A DNA stretch of 13,316 nucleotides from JAZNBI01 sp045586995 (GTDB taxonomy: Bacteria; Bacillota; Clostridia; Oscillospirales; CAG-272), in assembly GCA_045586995.1 (NCBI GenBank), contig JAZNBI010000118.1, positions 1 to 13,316 on the forward strand. The letters run 5' to 3'. The notes under the pieces are model-generated. The model worked only from the letters and a program-made list of their open reading frames with translations, was not told the DNA's origin and searched no databases. Made by a program: the position numbers and the translations under genes. Shown here piece by piece: positions 1 to 6,775 of the stretch; positions within the stretch are counted from its first letter, which is position 1, and each line of letters begins with the position of its first letter.

Positions 1-288
1 GATACAGGGCGTACACTTTATATTTTGGATGAGCCGACAACAGGACTTCATGTAGCCGATGTCAGAAAGCTTATTGAAATTTTGCAACGATTGTGCAGCT
101 CCGGAAACACCATTCTCGTTATAGAGCATAACCCCGACGTAATAAAAACCGCGGATTATATTATTGATCTCGGTCCCGAAGGAGGAAACGAAGGAGGGAC
201 TGTTGTCGCCTGCGGTACACCGGAGAGCGTAATGCTTTCACCCGACTCATATACAGGGCTCTTTTTGAAAAAATGGTTGAAAAAATAA
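1..288 (+). CDS. uvrA: UvrA, excinuclease ABC subunit A, C-terminal end (partial)
   Basis: The frame is open from the first base, so the gene begins upstream of the window and only the last 95 residues are present. UvrA is the damage-recognition ATPase of nucleotide excision repair; it scans DNA as a dimer and loads UvrB. The visible part carries the Walker B and D-loop of the second ABC ATPase module (LYILDEPTTGLH, residues 7-18 of the fragment), the H-loop histidine in VIEHNPDVI, and the family's closing region with IIDLGPEGG and a GTVVACGTPE segment. The protein ends in a short lysine-rich tail. A TTG at 25 could be read as a start, but it lies inside the Walker B motif and is not one. The truncation is only the window edge. 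Confidence 0.96.
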   Translation, partial: DTGRTLYILDEPTTGLHVADVRKLIEILQRLCSSGNTILVIEHNPDVIKTADYIIDLGPEGGNEGGTVVACGTPESVMLSPDSYTGLFLKKWLKK

Positions 289-295
289 CAAAGTC

Positions 296-333
296 ATGCG
301 CTGCATCTTTCACGGGGTGCAGCGCGTTTGCTT
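296..333 (+). terminator. Intrinsic terminator after uvrA
   Basis: An inverted repeat pairs 296-305 with 318-327 (core GCGCTGCA / TGCAGCGC, extended by one G-U and one A-T pair) around a 12-base loop, and is followed by a short T-rich run (TTGCTTT). It starts 7 bases after the uvrA stop, so it most likely ends the uvrA transcript. The T-run is imperfect, so efficiency is uncertain. Confidence 0.75.
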
Positions 334-532
334 TATGAATATATTCTGCAAATATGCATAAAAATTCAATAAAAATGAAAATATGCGTTTTTAAAAGCTT
401 TTTTGAATTAAAATAATTTAAAAAACAAAGGGTGCTTTTTGTTAAAAAGTGTTAAAATAAATATTAAAATTAAGGGTTTTTATTGAAATGTAGTACAATG
501 TGTATAAAAAACACAAAAATGCATTTAAACTA
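334..532. other. AT-rich intergenic stretch with no recognised gene
   Basis: The gap between uvrA and the importer operon is 354 bases (289-642). Apart from the terminator at its left end and the promoter near its right end it is very AT-rich, with many A and T runs. I see no convincing ORF, tRNA, T-box or riboswitch core. A weak AACAAA / TTTGTT inverted repeat (424-429 with 438-443) is too AT-rich to interpret. Confidence 0.6.
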
Positions 533-561
533 TTGACAAATGGATAATTATGCGTTATTAT
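533..561 (+). promoter_or_regulatory. Sigma-A-type promoter of the amino-acid importer operon
   Basis: TTGACA at 533-538 is a perfect -35 box. A 17-base spacer leads to TATTAT at 556-561, one mismatch from the -10 consensus. Transcription should start near 568, leaving a leader of about 75 bases before the ATG at 643. The leader holds one small hairpin (AGGC / GCCT, 574-577 with 582-585). This placement rules out the in-frame ATG at 550 as a start codon, because it would lie upstream of the -10 box. Confidence 0.85.
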
Positions 562-642
562 TATGTCATAAAAAGGCAAATGCCTAAAAACAGATGCAAA
601 AAATTTAGTGCGTCTAATTTAAGAAAGGTTTTGGTATTTAAA

Positions 643-1503
643 ATGAAAAAAACAATTAGCGTTATTCTCGCAGCCCTTATGATAATTTCGATGGTTTTAA
701 TGACATCGTGCTCGGCACCCCAGAAGTATACGATAGGCGTTCAATCCGGAACAACGGGATGGAGCTTCATCGCAGGCGATGCGGATTGGGGATTTGAGGG
801 CTTTAAGAATGTTAAGCTCAACTCTTTTGATAACGCAGCTCTCGCAGTTTCCGACCTTCTTGCAGGAAACACCGACTTCGTTGTTGTAGATGATGCTGTT
901 GCAAAGACACTCGTTGCAAACAACGCAGGAACAAAGTGCATAGATATTCCGCTTACAACAGAATCTTACGGTATTGCTGTTGATAAAAATCAAGCAGAGC
1001 TTCTTACAAAAATCAATGAATTCCTCGAAGCGAAAGCTGCTGACGTAGCCGCACTTTTCGATAAATATGCTGATGTAAACGATGATAACTCTGCTTCTTG
1101 GACAGGGGATGTTGTTTCATCCGCAGAATATGACGCAACGAAGGATCAGCTCGTAGTTGCTACAAACGCTGCTTTCGCACCGTTTGAATTTGTTGTTGGT
1201 AACGGATATGCCGGCATTGATATGGAAATGGCAAAAATGCTTGCCGATTATCTCGGAATGGAGCTTGTTATAGTTAATATGGAATTTGATGCTATCACGG
1301 CTTCTCTCGGGAATAACGGTGTTGATATAGGTATTGCAGCTATGACAATAAATGCAAACCGCGCAAAGATCGTTAATTTCTCGAATTCTTATTATACAGA
1401 TGCATATCAGGTTATTATTTGTAAAGAAGCTGATACAACCTTCGACAGATGCACAACAACCGAACAGGTGCTTGAAATTCTCAACTCTCTCGAAAATAAA
1501 TAA
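643..1503 (+). CDS. Amino-acid ABC transporter substrate-binding lipoprotein with circularly permuted domain order
   Basis: A 286-residue receptor that should sit on the outer face of the membrane, bind a polar amino acid and deliver it to the permease encoded next. A signal peptide (residues 1-22) ends in the lipobox MTSC, so Cys23 would be lipidated. The mature part matches the family-3 amino-acid binding proteins (GlnH/ArtJ/HisJ type), but with its halves swapped. Residues 29-145 are the usual second half: IGVQSGTTG (31-39), LLAGNTDFVVVDD (72-84), TTESYGIAV (105-113) and the C-terminal helices. Residues 168-286 are the usual first half: LVVATNAAFAPFEF (170-183), GIDMEMAK (191-198), MEFDAI (213-218) and a T-x(4)-R motif ending at Arg240, which in relatives contacts the ligand carboxylate. 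A linker at 147-167 joins them. The start at 643 is chosen because the promoter lies just upstream and a lipoprotein signal follows directly; AAGAAAGG at 621-628 is a rather distant RBS. The stop overlaps the next start (TAATG). The exact ligand cannot be told. Confidence 0.9.
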   Translation: MKKTISVILAALMIISMVLMTSCSAPQKYTIGVQSGTTGWSFIAGDADWGFEGFKNVKLNSFDNAALAVSDLLAGNTDFVVVDDAVAKTLVANNAGTKCIDIPLTTESYGIAVDKNQAELLTKINEFLEAKAADVAALFDKYADVNDDNSASWTGDVVSSAEYDATKDQLVVATNAAFAPFEFVVGNGYAGIDMEMAKMLADYLGMELVIVNMEFDAITASLGNNGVDIGIAAMTINANRAKIVNFSNSYYTDAYQVIICKEADTTFDRCTTTEQVLEILNSLENK

Positions 1504-2204
1504 TGGCTGAATTGTGGGAACCTTTTTATAGACAGTTTATAACCTACCAGGGTTATTTAACTGTAATTGAAGGTCTGAAATATACTGTTGAGATCGCGGT
1601 TCTCGGACTCCTTATCGGTATATTTATCGGTACGCTTATCGCTGTTATCAAGGTCGTGCCAAAATATAAGATTCTTCCGAGAATATTATCAAAAATTTGC
1701 GACGTATACGTGGGGTTCTTTCGAGGAACGCCTATGGTCGTTCAACTTTTGATTGGATATTTCGTGCTTATGCCTGCCCTTGGATTGCAGGTCAGAAATG
1801 ATATAGTAGCGGTTTTTGTGTTTGGTATGAACAGCGGCGCTTATGTGTCCGAAATTATGCGTAGCGGTATACAGGCGGTTGATGCGGGACAGCTGGAGGC
1901 AGGCCGTGCGGTTGGGTTGGGCTTTTCGCCCGCAATGCTCAAAATAGTTATTCCTCAAGCTATAAAAAACATATTGCCGACTCTGGGTAATGAGTTTATA
2001 TCGCTTATAAAGGAAACGTCTGTCGTTAGCTTTATAGCAATTACGGATCTTACCAAATCGTTCAGACAGATTGGTGATGCTAACTATGAGTATATTATTC
2101 CGTATTTGATGCTTGCGGCTACATATCTTGTCATAGTGCTTCTTATCTCGTGGGGCATAAAATTGCTTGAGGGGAGGCTGAAAAAAAGTGATAGACATAA
2201 TTAA
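1503..2204 (+). CDS. Amino-acid ABC transporter permease (His/Glu/Gln/Arg family)
   Basis: A 233-residue integral membrane protein forming the channel of the importer, presumably as a homodimer because only one permease gene is present. Hydrophobic segments lie roughly at 25-50, 78-95, 100-115, 170-182 and 196-218. The family hallmark GFFRGTPMVVQ is at residues 71-81. The cytoplasmic EAA loop, which docks on the ATPase, spans about 121-152 and contains DAGQLEAGRAVGLG and PQA. The length is normal for GlnP/ArtQ-type permeases that lack a fused binding domain. The ATG overlaps the receptor's stop codon by one base, and the 3' end overlaps the ATPase gene by 17 bases, so the three genes are translationally coupled. 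Confidence 0.95.
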   Translation: MAELWEPFYRQFITYQGYLTVIEGLKYTVEIAVLGLLIGIFIGTLIAVIKVVPKYKILPRILSKICDVYVGFFRGTPMVVQLLIGYFVLMPALGLQVRNDIVAVFVFGMNSGAYVSEIMRSGIQAVDAGQLEAGRAVGLGFSPAMLKIVIPQAIKNILPTLGNEFISLIKETSVVSFIAITDLTKSFRQIGDANYEYIIPYLMLAATYLVIVLLISWGIKLLEGRLKKSDRHN

Positions 2205-3012
2205 TTTGACCAAAAAATACGGCGACTTGACGGTGCTTAACGGCATTACCGAAACCATAAAAGAAGGCGAAAAGGTTGTTGTGATAGGCCCGTCGGGAAG
2301 TGGCAAAAGTACTTTTCTGCGCTGTATTAACTGTATGGAAGACCCTACGTCCGGCTCGATTATTTTTGAAGGAGAGGACCTTGCCGATATGAAGGTCGAT
2401 ATAAACCTTCATCGTGAACATATCGGAATGGTTTTTCAACAGTTTAATCTTTTCAACAATATGACGGTGTTGGATAACATCATGCTTGCGCCGGTTTATC
2501 TGGGGAAGAAAAAGTTACGCGCTAAAAAACGTAAGAATTTCTTTATTAAGATTTCTAATTTGTTTAGAAAAAACAAAAGAGATATAATTCCCATAGAAAC
2601 AACTGCAAGTAAAATAAAAGCCGATGCAAAAGAGCGAGCAATGGAGCTCCTTGCTCGAATCGGGTTGCAGGAAAAGGCAGATAAATATCCATCTACTTTG
2701 TCAGGGGGGCAAAAGCAGAGAATAGCAATAATTCGAGCATTGGCAATGAATCCTAAGGTTATGCTTTTTGACGAGCCGACAAGTGCGCTTGACCCCGAAA
2801 TGGTAGGAGAGGTTCTTGACCTTATGAAAGAGCTTGCCGATGATGGTATGACTATGGTGGTTGTAACGCATGAAATGGGATTTGCTCGCGAGGTCGCAGA
2901 TAGGATTATATTTATGTGTGACGGCGTTGTAGCCGAATCGGGAACTCCGAAAGAAATATTTGAAAATCCGAAAAACCCGCGAACCAAACAATTTTTAAAT
3001 GCGGTGTTATGA
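2188..3012 (+). CDS. Amino-acid ABC transporter ATP-binding protein with a basic insertion
   Basis: A 274-residue cytoplasmic ATPase that powers the importer. It has every canonical motif: Walker A GPSGSGKST (34-42), Q-loop VFQQFN (82-87), signature LSGGQ (171-175), Walker B VMLFDEP (191-197), D-loop SALD (199-202) and H-loop His228 in VTHEMG. Close relatives (GlnQ/ArtP type) are about 240 residues. The extra length is an insertion at roughly residues 107-140, between the Q-loop and the signature; 13 of the 25 residues at 107-131 are Lys or Arg. The GTG start is supported by GGGGAGG at 2171-2177, ten bases upstream, and by strong homology beginning at residue 2 (IDIINLTKKYG). It is the last gene of the operon, followed by a hairpin. 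Confidence 0.95.
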   Translation: MIDIINLTKKYGDLTVLNGITETIKEGEKVVVIGPSGSGKSTFLRCINCMEDPTSGSIIFEGEDLADMKVDINLHREHIGMVFQQFNLFNNMTVLDNIMLAPVYLGKKKLRAKKRKNFFIKISNLFRKNKRDIIPIETTASKIKADAKERAMELLARIGLQEKADKYPSTLSGGQKQRIAIIRALAMNPKVMLFDEPTSALDPEMVGEVLDLMKELADDGMTMVVVTHEMGFAREVADRIIFMCDGVVAESGTPKEIFENPKNPRTKQFLNAVL

Positions 3013-3063
3013 TTTTAACTCAAATTTGGCTGTTGCTGATATAAAGCAGTTCTGAATATGTAA

Positions 3064-3097
3064 AAACAGGCAGAGAGAATTTTCTCTCTGCCTGTTT
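3064..3097 (+). terminator. Long perfect hairpin closing the importer operon
   Basis: Sixteen bases at 3064-3079 are perfectly complementary to 3082-3097 (AAACAGGCAGAGAGAA / TTCTCTCTGCCTGTTT). In practice the loop would be about four bases. The A-rich left arm and TGTTT right arm give the hairpin a terminator-like end, but no long T-run follows on the + strand (it continues ACGTATAAT). It lies 51 bases past the ATPase stop. On the - strand it would end in a T-rich stretch, but no gene is known to approach from that side. Confidence 0.75.
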
Positions 3098-3165
3098 ACG
3101 TATAATCGCAATTTGCAAATTAAACTTAACATATTTCTTTTTTGATATAAACTTCTTCTTAATAA

Positions 3166-3194
3166 TTGACAATAAAGCACTATAATGGTATAAT
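3166..3194 (+). promoter_or_regulatory. Perfect consensus promoter for the transglutaminase-to-leuS unit
   Basis: TTGACA at 3166-3171, a 17-base spacer and TATAAT at 3189-3194 match the sigma-A consensus at all twelve positions. The predicted start is near 3201, giving an AT-rich leader of about 86 bases with no clear riboswitch. The next recognisable terminator downstream is after rpsU, so this promoter probably drives six genes. A second TATAAT at 3181-3186 is too close to the -35 box to be used with it. Confidence 0.88.
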
Positions 3195-3286
3195 AAATTC
3201 GGTATTTTCTTCTTTGAAAAATTGTTTTTAATGTTTTGCTTTTAATTGGGAAATAATAAACAATATATCAAATTTGGAGTTGAATT

Positions 3287-4543
3287 ATGGTTTTTAAGTA
3301 TAAAATTTTCAAAGTGATTTTTTCGACCGTATTTGCGTGTGCATGCTTGATTATACTTGTGGCTTGCGGAAGTAATATAAAATATGAATACGAAGCAGGA
3401 GATATTTTTCCTGATGCGGAAACCATATCCGGTATTGCGGGAGCAGAATATGTAACGGATCTTTCAACAATTACCTTCAATGTACCCGGAAATTATAAAA
3501 TAAAAGTAAAAAACGGAATTAAAACCGAAAATGTAAATGTTATTGTCAAGGATACCAAAGCCCCCGAGGTTTCGGTTAAAAATCTTACGATAAGCTCGGG
3601 CAGTAAAATTCCTAAAGCGCAGGATTTTGCCACCGGAATAATTGACGGAACGGCAGTGACAGCTTCCTATAAAAGCGCTCCGTCGATAAAGTCGCTGGGT
3701 GATTATCCGCTTACTGTTATTTTTGAAGATTTAGCGGGAAATAAATCTGAATATGACGTTGTTCTTTGTGTTATCACAGATACAGAACCGCCTACAATAA
3801 ACGCATCTGATATAACTGTATATGTGGGTGATTCGGTTGCTTATAAGAAAAATGTGGTTGTTGACGATAACTGCGGTTCCAACAACGTTACTTTAACAGT
3901 GAATTCGAAAAATGTGAATACCTCGCTTGCAGGCAAATATACAGTTGAATATACGGCTGTTGATATTTCGGGAAATGTTACCGTTGTCAAATCTACCGTA
4001 ACGGTAATAAATCTTACTGTTACTGAGGATATGCTGAATGATAAAATCGACGAGGTTATCGCAACTAAATCAATGAAAGCTATGACAAAGCAAGAACAGA
4101 TTAAAGCAATATACGATTATGTTAAATATTCTATGACATACCAGACTACATCTGTAAAAGATGATTGGGTCAGAGAGGCATACTCGGCACTTTTTGTAAC
4201 CCATACGGGAGATTGCTTCAGCTTTTATTCGGCATCAAAAGCTTTTTTTGAGCGCCTTGGCATTGATAATATGGAGGTCAGACGTTCGGTCAGCGTAAAC
4301 GGAGAAACGCACTATTGGAGCTTGGTTAATATAGGCACAAAGGCATCTCCTAAATGGTATCATTATGATTCCTGCCCCATGACGGCAGAATATAGAATAA
4401 CAAGTTATTTGTTGACCGATGCTCAGATTATGGCATATAATAAGTGGCGCGGTATAAACTATTATTCATTTAATGCGGGAGAATATCCCCAAAGAGAAAA
4501 AACTGTTATTGTAAAAACCCCGAATTTGGAAAAATACTATTGA
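3287..4543 (+). CDS. Surface lipoprotein with Ig-like modules and a transglutaminase-like domain
   Basis: A 418-residue exported lipoprotein. The N-terminus is a signal peptide with lipobox LVAC (24-27), so Cys27 would be lipidated. Three Ig-like beta modules follow at about 35-88, 90-163 and 165-241; the second and third open with DTKAPE and DTEPPT and end in strands such as GKYTVEYTAVD plus DISGN, as in bacterial HYR/DUF5011-type repeats. Residues about 250-365 form a transglutaminase-like papain fold with an apparently complete Cys-His-Asp triad: Cys310 in TGDCFSF, His342 in THYWSLV and Asp361 in YHYDSCP. Known relatives include proteases, peptide cross-linkers and amidases acting on cell-surface polymers; the actual reaction here is unknown. 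The start is supported by TTGGAG (3274-3279) seven bases before the ATG. It is the first gene after a consensus promoter, 14 bases upstream of the adenylating enzyme. Confidence 0.88.
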   Translation: MVFKYKIFKVIFSTVFACACLIILVACGSNIKYEYEAGDIFPDAETISGIAGAEYVTDLSTITFNVPGNYKIKVKNGIKTENVNVIVKDTKAPEVSVKNLTISSGSKIPKAQDFATGIIDGTAVTASYKSAPSIKSLGDYPLTVIFEDLAGNKSEYDVVLCVITDTEPPTINASDITVYVGDSVAYKKNVVVDDNCGSNNVTLTVNSKNVNTSLAGKYTVEYTAVDISGNVTVVKSTVTVINLTVTEDMLNDKIDEVIATKSMKAMTKQEQIKAIYDYVKYSMTYQTTSVKDDWVREAYSALFVTHTGDCFSFYSASKAFFERLGIDNMEVRRSVSVNGETHYWSLVNIGTKASPKWYHYDSCPMTAEYRITSYLLTDAQIMAYNKWRGINYYSFNAGEYPQREKTVIVKTPNLEKYY

Positions 4544-4557
4544 ATGGGTGATAAATA

Positions 4558-6060
4558 ATGCAAACCAACATTCTGGAATATCTTGAATTTACCGTTAAGC
4601 AAAGTCCCGATAAGATTGCTTTCGGAGATGAAACAGATACGATGAGCTTTTCGGAGCTTTATGAAGCGGCAAAAGCTTTGGGTAGCGGATTGATTAGTAA
4701 AAAAATATATAAAAGCCCCGTTATCGTTTATATGGATAAAAAGCCGTCGACAATTGCGGCTTTTCTCGGCGTCGTTTATTCGGGGAATTTTTATATTTGC
4801 GTTTCTCCCGAAATGCCGTTAAAGCGTATCGAGCTTATTATTAAACAGACGAACGCTCGGATAATAATTGCTGATGAAAAGAATTTCGAAAATGCCAAAA
4901 AGATTTCATTTGACGGAGAACTGTTGTGTTATTCCGACTTATCAAAAGGACATATTGACGAGGATGGAATTGCTTGCGTTCGTAAAAAACAGCTTGATAC
5001 TGATATTATATATATAGTGTTTACTTCGGGCTCGACAGGGGTACCCAAAGGGGTTGCGGCGTGTCACAGGTCGGTTATTGATTATACCGAAAGCTTGTCC
5101 GATGCGCTTGGTTTTTCTTGCGATACAGTATTTGCAAATCAAACCCCGTTGTATTTTGATGCACCGCTCAAAGAAATTATGCCGACGCTTAAATTCGGCG
5201 CGACGACATATTTTGTACCGAAAAAATATTTTATGTTTCCCATAATGCTCGTGGATTTTTTGAATAAATATAAAATCAATACGATATGTTGGGTGGTTTC
5301 GGCGCTCACGATGATATCATCGCTTGGCGTATTCGATAAAAAAATCCCCCAATATTTAAAGGTCGTTGCCTTCGGCAGCGAGGTCTTTCCTTTGAGGCAA
5401 TTTTCAATTTGGAAAAATGCTTTGCCTGATGTTAGATTTTTTAATCTTTACGGACCTACCGAAGCTACCGGTATGTCTTGCTTTTGGGAAAATACGCGAG
5501 AGCTTGAGGAAGGTGAGCCGATTCCGATAGGCAGACCGTTTAAAAATACCGAGATACTTCTTATTAAAGAGGATAAAACTCGCGCAGCCGACGGGGAAGA
5601 AGGAGAAATATATATCAGGGGAACCTGTGTAACGCTCGGATACTATAATGATTCGGAAAAAACAGAAAAACTCTTTGTGCAAAATCCTCTTAATTCATCA
5701 TATCCCGAAATTGTATACCGCACAGGTGATATAGCTCGTATAAATTCATATGGAGAGCTCGTTTTTGTTTCCCGAAGGGATTATCAAATAAAGCATATGG
5801 GACACAGAATTGAGCTTGGGGAGATCGAGTCGACGGCATCTGATTTTGATAAGATTTACCGTGCGGCAGTTATATATGATTCCGAAAAAGACCGTTTGAT
5901 GCTTTATTATACAGGTGTATGCGGCGAAGATGAATTGTCGGCGTATCTAAAAGAGTATCTTCCGAAATATATGCTTCCCACATCCGTTAAAAAGCTTGAG
6001 GCCATGCCGTTAACATCAAACGGGAAGCTTGACAGACGGGCATTGAGTTCTTTTCAATAG
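4558..6060 (+). CDS. Stand-alone amino-acid adenylation enzyme (AMP-binding, DltA-like)
   Basis: A 500-residue member of the acyl-adenylate (ANL) superfamily, closest in style to NRPS adenylation domains and DltA. Such enzymes activate an amino acid with ATP and load it onto a carrier's phosphopantetheine thiol. Visible core motifs are TSGSTGVPKG (156-165), NLYGPTEAT (296-304), YRTGDIAR (387-394), the hinge region RRDYQIKHMGHRIELGEIE (406-424) and the catalytic lysine Lys490 in LTSNGKLDRRAL. Asp201 in YFDAP matches the residue that binds the substrate amino group, which favours an amino acid over a fatty acid. By eye, neighbouring pocket residues differ from D-alanine-specific DltA, so specificity is open. 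No carrier domain is fused, and no dltB, dltC or dltD is in the window. It lies 14 bases after the lipoprotein gene and 11 before yqeK. D-alanine-carrier ligase is the most likely automatic label, but is not proven. Confidence 0.85.
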   Translation: MQTNILEYLEFTVKQSPDKIAFGDETDTMSFSELYEAAKALGSGLISKKIYKSPVIVYMDKKPSTIAAFLGVVYSGNFYICVSPEMPLKRIELIIKQTNARIIIADEKNFENAKKISFDGELLCYSDLSKGHIDEDGIACVRKKQLDTDIIYIVFTSGSTGVPKGVAACHRSVIDYTESLSDALGFSCDTVFANQTPLYFDAPLKEIMPTLKFGATTYFVPKKYFMFPIMLVDFLNKYKINTICWVVSALTMISSLGVFDKKIPQYLKVVAFGSEVFPLRQFSIWKNALPDVRFFNLYGPTEATGMSCFWENTRELEEGEPIPIGRPFKNTEILLIKEDKTRAADGEEGEIYIRGTCVTLGYYNDSEKTEKLFVQNPLNSSYPEIVYRTGDIARINSYGELVFVSRRDYQIKHMGHRIELGEIESTASDFDKIYRAAVIYDSEKDRLMLYYTGVCGEDELSAYLKEYLPKYMLPTSVKKLEAMPLTSNGKLDRRALSSFQ

Positions 6061-6071
6061 GAGTCGATAAT

Positions 6072-6755
6072 ATGGAAAAAAATTTAAATCCTAAAAATCA
6101 GAGCTGTGAAAGCCGTCCCCAAAAAACATTTTCGGATGAAGAACTCAGCTCTTTGCGCGCAACTGTTAAAAGTTTGATTTCTCCCAAAAGATTCAGACAT
6201 ACGTGCGAGGTTGAAAATACAGTTGTAAGGATTTGTGAGCTGTATATTCCAGAAAAAACGGCATCTTTGCGTGCCGCAGCAATACTTCATGATATAACAA
6301 AAGAATATTCTTTTGAAAATCAGTTGAATTTTTGTAAAAAATTTGGTATAATTGTGTCCAAGCTTGATATGCTAACTCCGAAGACTCTTCACGCGAGGAC
6401 TGCATCCGAGCTTATAAAAGCAGAGTATCCAAAATTTGCAGACGAAGTGGTTGTTTCGGCGGTTCGATGGCATACGACCGGCAGGGCAGGAATGACTCTT
6501 GAAGAAAAGATTCTCTATCTTGCCGACTATATTGACGATTCTCGTACATTTGAGGATTGTGTGTGGCTAAGAAACGCATTTTGGGATCCCAAACCTCAGA
6601 ATATGACTTATGATGAGAGGATAAATCACCTGAACAGGATACTTATTATTTCTTTTGATATGACTATACGCGGCTTGCTCGATTCTAAATCCCCCATAGG
6701 TCCGGATATAATCGAAGCGAGAAACGCATTGCTTGAGGAGATGCTTCAAATTTAA
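6072..6755 (+). CDS. yqeK: YqeK-family HD-domain phosphohydrolase (Ap4A hydrolase)
   Basis: A 227-residue cytoplasmic protein. YqeK proteins are metal-dependent HD hydrolases that split diadenosine tetraphosphate symmetrically to ADP. The metal ligands are visible in order: His43 (FRHTCEVE), His73-Asp74 (AAILHDITKEY), His107 (LHARTAS), His134 (VRWHTTGRAGM) and Asp152 (YLADYIDDSR). The first 25 residues or so are an extra polar N-terminal stretch beyond the usual length of about 190. The ATG is supported by AGGAG at 6059-6063, eight bases upstream and overlapping the previous stop. In many Firmicutes yqeK follows nadD; here that position is taken by the adenylating enzyme, while the downstream order (LCP, rsfS, leuS) is typical. 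Confidence 0.92.
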   Translation: MEKNLNPKNQSCESRPQKTFSDEELSSLRATVKSLISPKRFRHTCEVENTVVRICELYIPEKTASLRAAAILHDITKEYSFENQLNFCKKFGIIVSKLDMLTPKTLHARTASELIKAEYPKFADEVVVSAVRWHTTGRAGMTLEEKILYLADYIDDSRTFEDCVWLRNAFWDPKPQNMTYDERINHLNRILIISFDMTIRGLLDSKSPIGPDIIEARNALLEEMLQI

Positions 6756-6775
6756 TTTGAAAGGTGTTGCTCCTC
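6735..6775 (+). promoter_or_regulatory. Inverted repeats over the yqeK stop and LCP ribosome binding site
   Basis: TTCAAAT (6745-6751) pairs perfectly with ATTTGAA (6755-6761) around the loop TTA, and GAGGAG (6735-6740) can pair with CTCCTC (6770-6775) outside it. The structure would bury the only good ribosome binding site of the LCP gene (GAAAGG, 6759-6764) and end directly before its likely TTG start. Ribosomes finishing yqeK would melt it, which suggests translational coupling. This is inference from pairing only. Confidence 0.45.

Noticed and set aside
550..642. In-frame N-terminal extension of the binding protein starting at ATG 550
   Set aside because: The -10 box of the likely promoter is at 556-561, downstream of this ATG, and the lipoprotein signal peptide begins cleanly at 643.
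289..642. A T-box or amino-acid riboswitch ahead of the importer operon
   Set aside because: The predicted leader is only about 75 bases, with a single 4-bp hairpin and no T-box sequence or terminator/antiterminator pair.
643..1503. The swapped domain order as a pseudogene, frameshift or assembly error
   Set aside because: The frame is uninterrupted, has a proper signal peptide and stop, overlaps the next gene start normally, and keeps the binding motifs. A misassembly would have to cut and rejoin the gene in frame at exact domain boundaries.
1689..2306. Long - strand ORF opposite the permease and ATPase genes
   Set aside because: It is a shadow of two well-conserved + strand genes, with no recognisable domain or ribosome binding site.
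3064..3097. The long palindrome as a mobile-element end or a binding site
   Set aside because: There is no second copy, no transposase and no target duplication in the window. Its place just after the last importer gene fits a transcription terminator.
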